DNA of 9,039 bases from an uncultured Bacilli bacterium (GTDB taxonomy: Bacteria > Bacillota_I > Bacilli_A > RF39 > UBA660), in contig CALVUV010000051.1 in the NCBI GenBank assembly GCA_944363685.1, forward strand, positions 1 through 9,039, given 5' to 3'. Positions 6,594 through 9,039 of the stretch are shown here, in pieces; within the stretch, counting starts at the first letter, position 1; each line of letters starts with the position of its first letter. The translations under genes were made by a program, and so were the position numbers. Below the pieces are notes generated by a model. The model did not search any database. It saw only the letters and a program-made list of their open reading frames with translations, and had not been told where the DNA came from.

Positions 6594-7141
6594 CCATATG
6601 CTTTAGCTTCTTTTGCTTCTAAGAAATAATCTCTTTCTGTGTCTTCTTCTATTTTTTCTAATTTTTGATTAGTATTTAAAGCTAGTATTTTGTTTAGCTT
6701 TTTTTTCGTTTTAAGTATGTGTTCGGCAGCGATTTTTATTTCTGTCGCTTGTCCTTCTGCACCTCCTAGGGGTTGATGAATCATTACTTCACTGTTAGGT
6801 AGGGCATATCTTTTTCCTTTTTTACCACTAGATAAAAGAAAGGCAGCCATTGATGCAGATAGTCCCATGCAAATAGTTGAAACATCACTTTTTATTAAAT
6901 TCATCGTATCATAGATAGCGAATCCTGCTGTTACAGAACCACCAGGAGAATTTATATAAATAGATATATCTTCGTGATTAAGAGAATCTAAATAGAGTAG
7001 TTCTGCTACTATAGTACTTGCAGATTCATCATTAATTGGTCCATTTAATATTATTATTCTATTCTTTAATAATTTAGAAAAAATATCATAACTTCTTTCA
7101 CCATTTATTTCTTTATCAACTATCATTGGTATTAAGTTCAT
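6572..7141 (-). CDS. clpP: ATP-dependent Clp protease proteolytic subunit
   Basis: ClpP is the serine peptidase that forms double-heptameric barrels with ClpX/ClpC-type unfoldases for regulated protein degradation in the cytoplasm. The frame is open to a TTG at 7168, but the family start (MNLIPMIV) and AGGTGATG just upstream (about 7154-7147) place the start at the ATG at 7141, giving 189 residues. The catalytic triad is visible at the canonical numbers: Ser97 in GLSASMAA, His122 in VMIHQP and Asp171 in ERDYF. SPGGSV (65-70) and the C-terminal EAKAYGLIDKVL also match. The nucleophile motif reads GLSAS where GQAAS is common, a mild change. clpP near whiA is known Bacilli synteny, here separated by accessory genes. 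It is divergent from the kinase gene. Confidence 0.95.
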   Translation of the reverse strand: MNLIPMIVDKEINGERSYDIFSKLLKNRIIILNGPINDESASTIVAELLYLDSLNHEDISIYINSPGGSVTAGFAIYDTMNLIKSDVSTICMGLSASMAAFLLSSGKKGKRYALPNSEVMIHQPLGGAEGQATEIKIAAEHILKTKKKLNKILALNTNQKLEKIEEDTERDYFLEAKEAKAYGLIDKVL

Positions 7142-7179
7142 ATCATCACCTATTTCTACTATATCCAAATATTTTTTAA

Positions 7180-7188
7180 TTTATACCA
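7180..7188 (-). promoter_or_regulatory. Extended -10 promoter for clpP
   Basis: On the minus strand TGGTATAAA (7188-7180) forms an extended -10 about 38 bp before the clpP start codon. No good -35 lies at 17 bp. No CtsR heptad repeat or CIRCE (HrcA) element is recognisable nearby, so heat-shock control is not supported by this sequence. Confidence 0.45.
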
Positions 7189-7209
7189 TACAAGATTTGG
7201 CAAAATTAT

Positions 7210-7238
7210 TAGACTTTATGTGTTAAGTTTGATATAAT
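7210..7238 (+). promoter_or_regulatory. Promoter of the kinase-like gene
   Basis: TAGACT at 7210-7215, a 17-bp spacer, and a perfect TATAAT at 7233-7238 preceded by TGA (extended -10). The start codon is at 7266, so the leader is about 20 bases. The spacer contains TTTATGTGTTAA (7215-7226), the same sequence as one arm of the inverted repeat upstream of the XRE gene. Confidence 0.75.
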
Positions 7239-7265
7239 CTTTTATAGAATAAGAGGGTGCTTAAT

Positions 7266-8915
7266 ATGATAGAAGAAATAAAAGTAACAGTAAATGGTAA
7301 AGAAGATACTGTAAGTAGAGGAATAACTTTATTACAACTTAGTAAAGAATATCAAAAAGATTATCGTTTTCCTATTATTCTTGCTAGTGTTAATAATACT
7401 TATAGAGAATTAAACTATGTAATTAATGATCCTTGTGGTATTACATTTTATGATTTAAATTCTAAGATTGGTAATAGATCACATATAGCAGGTCTTACTT
7501 TTCTTTTAGTAGTGGCAGTTAAAGAAATGTTTGGTCTTGATGCAACTTTAAAAGTGATGCATTCTTTAGATAAAGGAATATATATAGAAACGAGTTTTCC
7601 TCTTACAGAGACAATACTTAAATCTATTGCTAAAAAAATGTTAAAATTAATTGAAATGGATATGGCTATTACTAAAGTTAGTGTAGAAAGAATTTCTGCT
7701 ATTCATTATTTTGAGAGTATTAATGATTTAGCGAAAGCTAGAATTATGAAATATAATACTAATACTTATATTACTCTTTATAGATTAGGTAATTATTATA
7801 ATTATTTTTATCATCAAATGCCACCGTCTACTGGTAGTTTGAAAGAGTTTAAATTAACTTACTTAAATGATAATGGTTTTGTATTACAATTTCCAACAGC
7901 ATATTCTAATAATCAAATTAAACCTTATACTCATCATCCAAATATGTTTAAGGTCTTTAAAGAATGTAGAGACTTTACTAAGTTAATGAAGATTGAAACT
8001 ATTGCAGATTTAAATGATATAGTTAGTCGTGGTAAGATTGCAGATTTAATTAGAATAGATGAGACATTGCAAAGTAATAGACTTTTAGAAGTTGCTAAGA
8101 AAATAGTAGAGAATAAAAAAGATAAGAAAATAATTTTGTTAGCAGGTCCATCTTCTAGTGGAAAGACTACAACTACGACTAAATTATGTATGTATTTAAA
8201 GAGTTTTGGGCTTAATCCTAAGATGATTAGTATGGATGATTATTTTGTGGAAAGAAAGGATACTCCTGTAAATGAAAAGGGAGAGAAAGATTATGAATGT
8301 TTTGAAGCGGTAGATAATTCATTGCTTACTAAACAGATTAATGATTTATTAAAAGGAGAAAAAGTAATGGCTCCTATATATGATTTTAAATCTGGTACTA
8401 AAGAGTTTATTAAAAAGTTAAAACTTGATAAAGATGATATATTGTTAATAGAAGGAATACATGCACTTAATCCTAAAGTTTTAAAAGAAATACCTGCTAA
8501 GAATAAGTTTAAGATATATTTGTCTGCTTTAACAGAACTTAATATAGATTATCATAATCGTTTTCCTACTACAGATAATAGACTTTTAAGAAGAATTATT
8601 AGAGATAATAGAACTAGAGGTTATAATGTTGTTGATACTTTAAAAGTTTGGAATAATGTTAGAAGTGGTGAAGAAAAGTATATTTTTCCATATCAAGATG
8701 AAGCGGATGTTACAATAAATACAGCTTTAGTATATGAATTAGGAGTTTTAAAGACTTATGTAGAACCTTTACTTTATTCTGTTGATGAAGATTCTCCTTA
8801 TTATGAAGAAGCGAAAAGGTTACTTAATGTATTGAGACTTATTTTACCTATACCAAGTGAAAGTATTCCAGATGATTCTATAATTAGAGAATTTATTGGA
8901 GGTAGTTGTTTTTAG
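7266..8915 (+). CDS. Nucleoside (uridine) kinase-like fusion: TGS, ThrRS-SAD-like and P-loop kinase domains
   Basis: A 549-residue cytoplasmic protein of the 'nucleoside kinase' group seen in Firmicutes and Thermotoga. Residues 1-60 resemble a TGS (beta-grasp) domain. About 65-215 resemble the threonyl-tRNA synthetase second additional (editing-like) domain; SHIAG and HSLDKGIYIE are visible, but an intact HxxxH zinc motif is not. From about 288 on there is a uridine/phosphoribulokinase-type kinase: Walker A GPSSSGKT (294-301), MDDYF (323-327), LIEGIHAL (about 393-400), the Arg-rich RRIIRDNRTRG, and RSGEEKYIFPYQDEADV. The family's substrate is not established and the name is by homology. A GTG at 7257 is in frame, but AGAGGGTG (7253-7259) serves the ATG at 7266. 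It is transcribed alone, from a good promoter to a terminator immediately after the stop. Confidence 0.88.
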   Translation: MIEEIKVTVNGKEDTVSRGITLLQLSKEYQKDYRFPIILASVNNTYRELNYVINDPCGITFYDLNSKIGNRSHIAGLTFLLVVAVKEMFGLDATLKVMHSLDKGIYIETSFPLTETILKSIAKKMLKLIEMDMAITKVSVERISAIHYFESINDLAKARIMKYNTNTYITLYRLGNYYNYFYHQMPPSTGSLKEFKLTYLNDNGFVLQFPTAYSNNQIKPYTHHPNMFKVFKECRDFTKLMKIETIADLNDIVSRGKIADLIRIDETLQSNRLLEVAKKIVENKKDKKIILLAGPSSSGKTTTTTKLCMYLKSFGLNPKMISMDDYFVERKDTPVNEKGEKDYECFEAVDNSLLTKQINDLLKGEKVMAPIYDFKSGTKEFIKKLKLDKDDILLIEGIHALNPKVLKEIPAKNKFKIYLSALTELNIDYHNRFPTTDNRLLRRIIRDNRTRGYNVVDTLKVWNNVRSGEEKYIFPYQDEADVTINTALVYELGVLKTYVEPLLYSVDEDSPYYEEAKRLLNVLRLILPIPSESIPDDSIIREFIGGSCF

Positions 8916-8942
8916 TGATTGTTATTTTACAGTCACTTTTTA
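8914..8942 (+). terminator. Intrinsic terminator of the kinase-like gene
   Basis: AGTGATTGT (8914-8922) pairs with ACAGTCACT (8929-8937) over 9 bp with one G-U, with a 6-nt loop. It is followed by a T-rich run (TTTTTATATT from 8937). The stem starts inside the stop codon. Confidence 0.8.
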
Positions 8943-8943
8943 T

Positions 8944-9018
8944 ATTGACTAATATTATCTGTTATGATACATTATAAATATAAGAGCGACTTGTTAAAAT
9001 AGATGGGGAAAGGAGAAA
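8944..9018 (+). promoter_or_regulatory. Promoter and leader of the last gene (copy 2 of the repeated leader)
   Basis: 8944-8974 is identical over 31 bp to 5593-5563 of the minus strand. It carries TTGACT (8945-8950) and the extended -10 TGTTATGAT (8960-8968). The downstream leader to about 9006 is also similar to copy 1, and an AAGGAG ribosome site follows at about 9009-9015. It starts directly after the kinase terminator. Confidence 0.7.
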
Positions 9019-9019
9019 A

Positions 9020-9039
9020 ATGAAAATTTTTGAAAAAAG
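9020..9039 (+). CDS. Start of a gene cut by the window end, probably an Rpn-family nuclease/transposase
   Basis: Only the first six codons (MKIFEK) are inside the window. The start is supported by AAGGAG five to ten bases upstream and a recognisable promoter. The coding sequence itself is too short to identify. The Rpn guess rests only on its leader being a near copy of the one before the Rpn C-terminal remnant at 5259-5507. Confidence 0.5.

Noticed and set aside
7142..7168. N-terminal extension of clpP from the TTG at 7168
   Set aside because: ClpP proteins of Firmicutes begin with MNLIP, and the ribosome site AGGTGATG serves the ATG at 7141.
7189..7211. Possible CtsR or CIRCE heat-shock operator upstream of clpP
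   Set aside because: Neither the GGTCAAA heptad repeat nor the TTAGCACTC/GAGTGCTAA repeat is present; TTTGGCAAA-like bases are only a loose resemblance.

Overview
The window is a very AT-rich stretch of a low-GC Gram-positive chromosome. The organism is most likely a Bacilli-type lineage (Erysipelotrichales, RF39 or Acholeplasmatales-like); this is inferred from gene content and composition only. Trp is read from TGG and at least one gene (trxB) ends in TGA, so the standard bacterial code applies, not the Mycoplasma code. Codons end mostly in A or T, and genes are packed with 8-bp overlaps.

Region 1 (1-5258) is a co-directional housekeeping operon: the 3' part of uvrA, a YvlD-type membrane protein, lgt, trxB, yvcK and whiA, closed by a 15-bp hairpin. 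It corresponds to the classic Firmicutes block uvrA-hprK-lgt-trxB-rapZ-yvcK-whiA-crh-clpP. Here hprK, rapZ and crh are all missing from their usual places. The products cover DNA repair, lipoprotein maturation, thiol redox, the YvcK metabolism/cell-shape factor and the WhiA division/chromosome protein.

Region 2 (5259-6359) is an accessory insert between whiA and clpP. It holds a remnant of an Rpn-family (PD-(D/E)XK nuclease, 'transposase-like') gene reduced to its C-terminal tail, a tandem-HTH XRE regulator, and a 259-bp intergenic region with an inverted repeat that could be the regulator's operator.

Region 3 (6360-8942) carries a small DUF3006 protein, clpP on the opposite strand (the two converge with a 4-bp overlap) and, divergently from clpP, a TGS/ThrRS-SAD-like/uridine-kinase-like fusion protein. 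The clpP terminator lies inside the Lys-rich end of the DUF3006 gene. The kinase promoter contains a copy of the putative XRE half-site.

Region 4 (8943-9039) starts a further gene, cut by the window edge. Its promoter and leader are nearly the same as the leader of the Rpn remnant, including a 31-bp exact repeat in opposite orientation. It is therefore probably another Rpn-family copy.

No tRNA, rRNA, CRISPR array, riboswitch or complete insertion sequence was recognised. I do not see a clearly new multi-gene system. The best leads are the duplicated Rpn leader with its deletion remnant, the possible XRE operator shared with the kinase promoter, a terminator encoded within an opposing gene, a strand-biased GAAGCGG (Chi-like) motif, and a TrxB with altered NADPH motifs.
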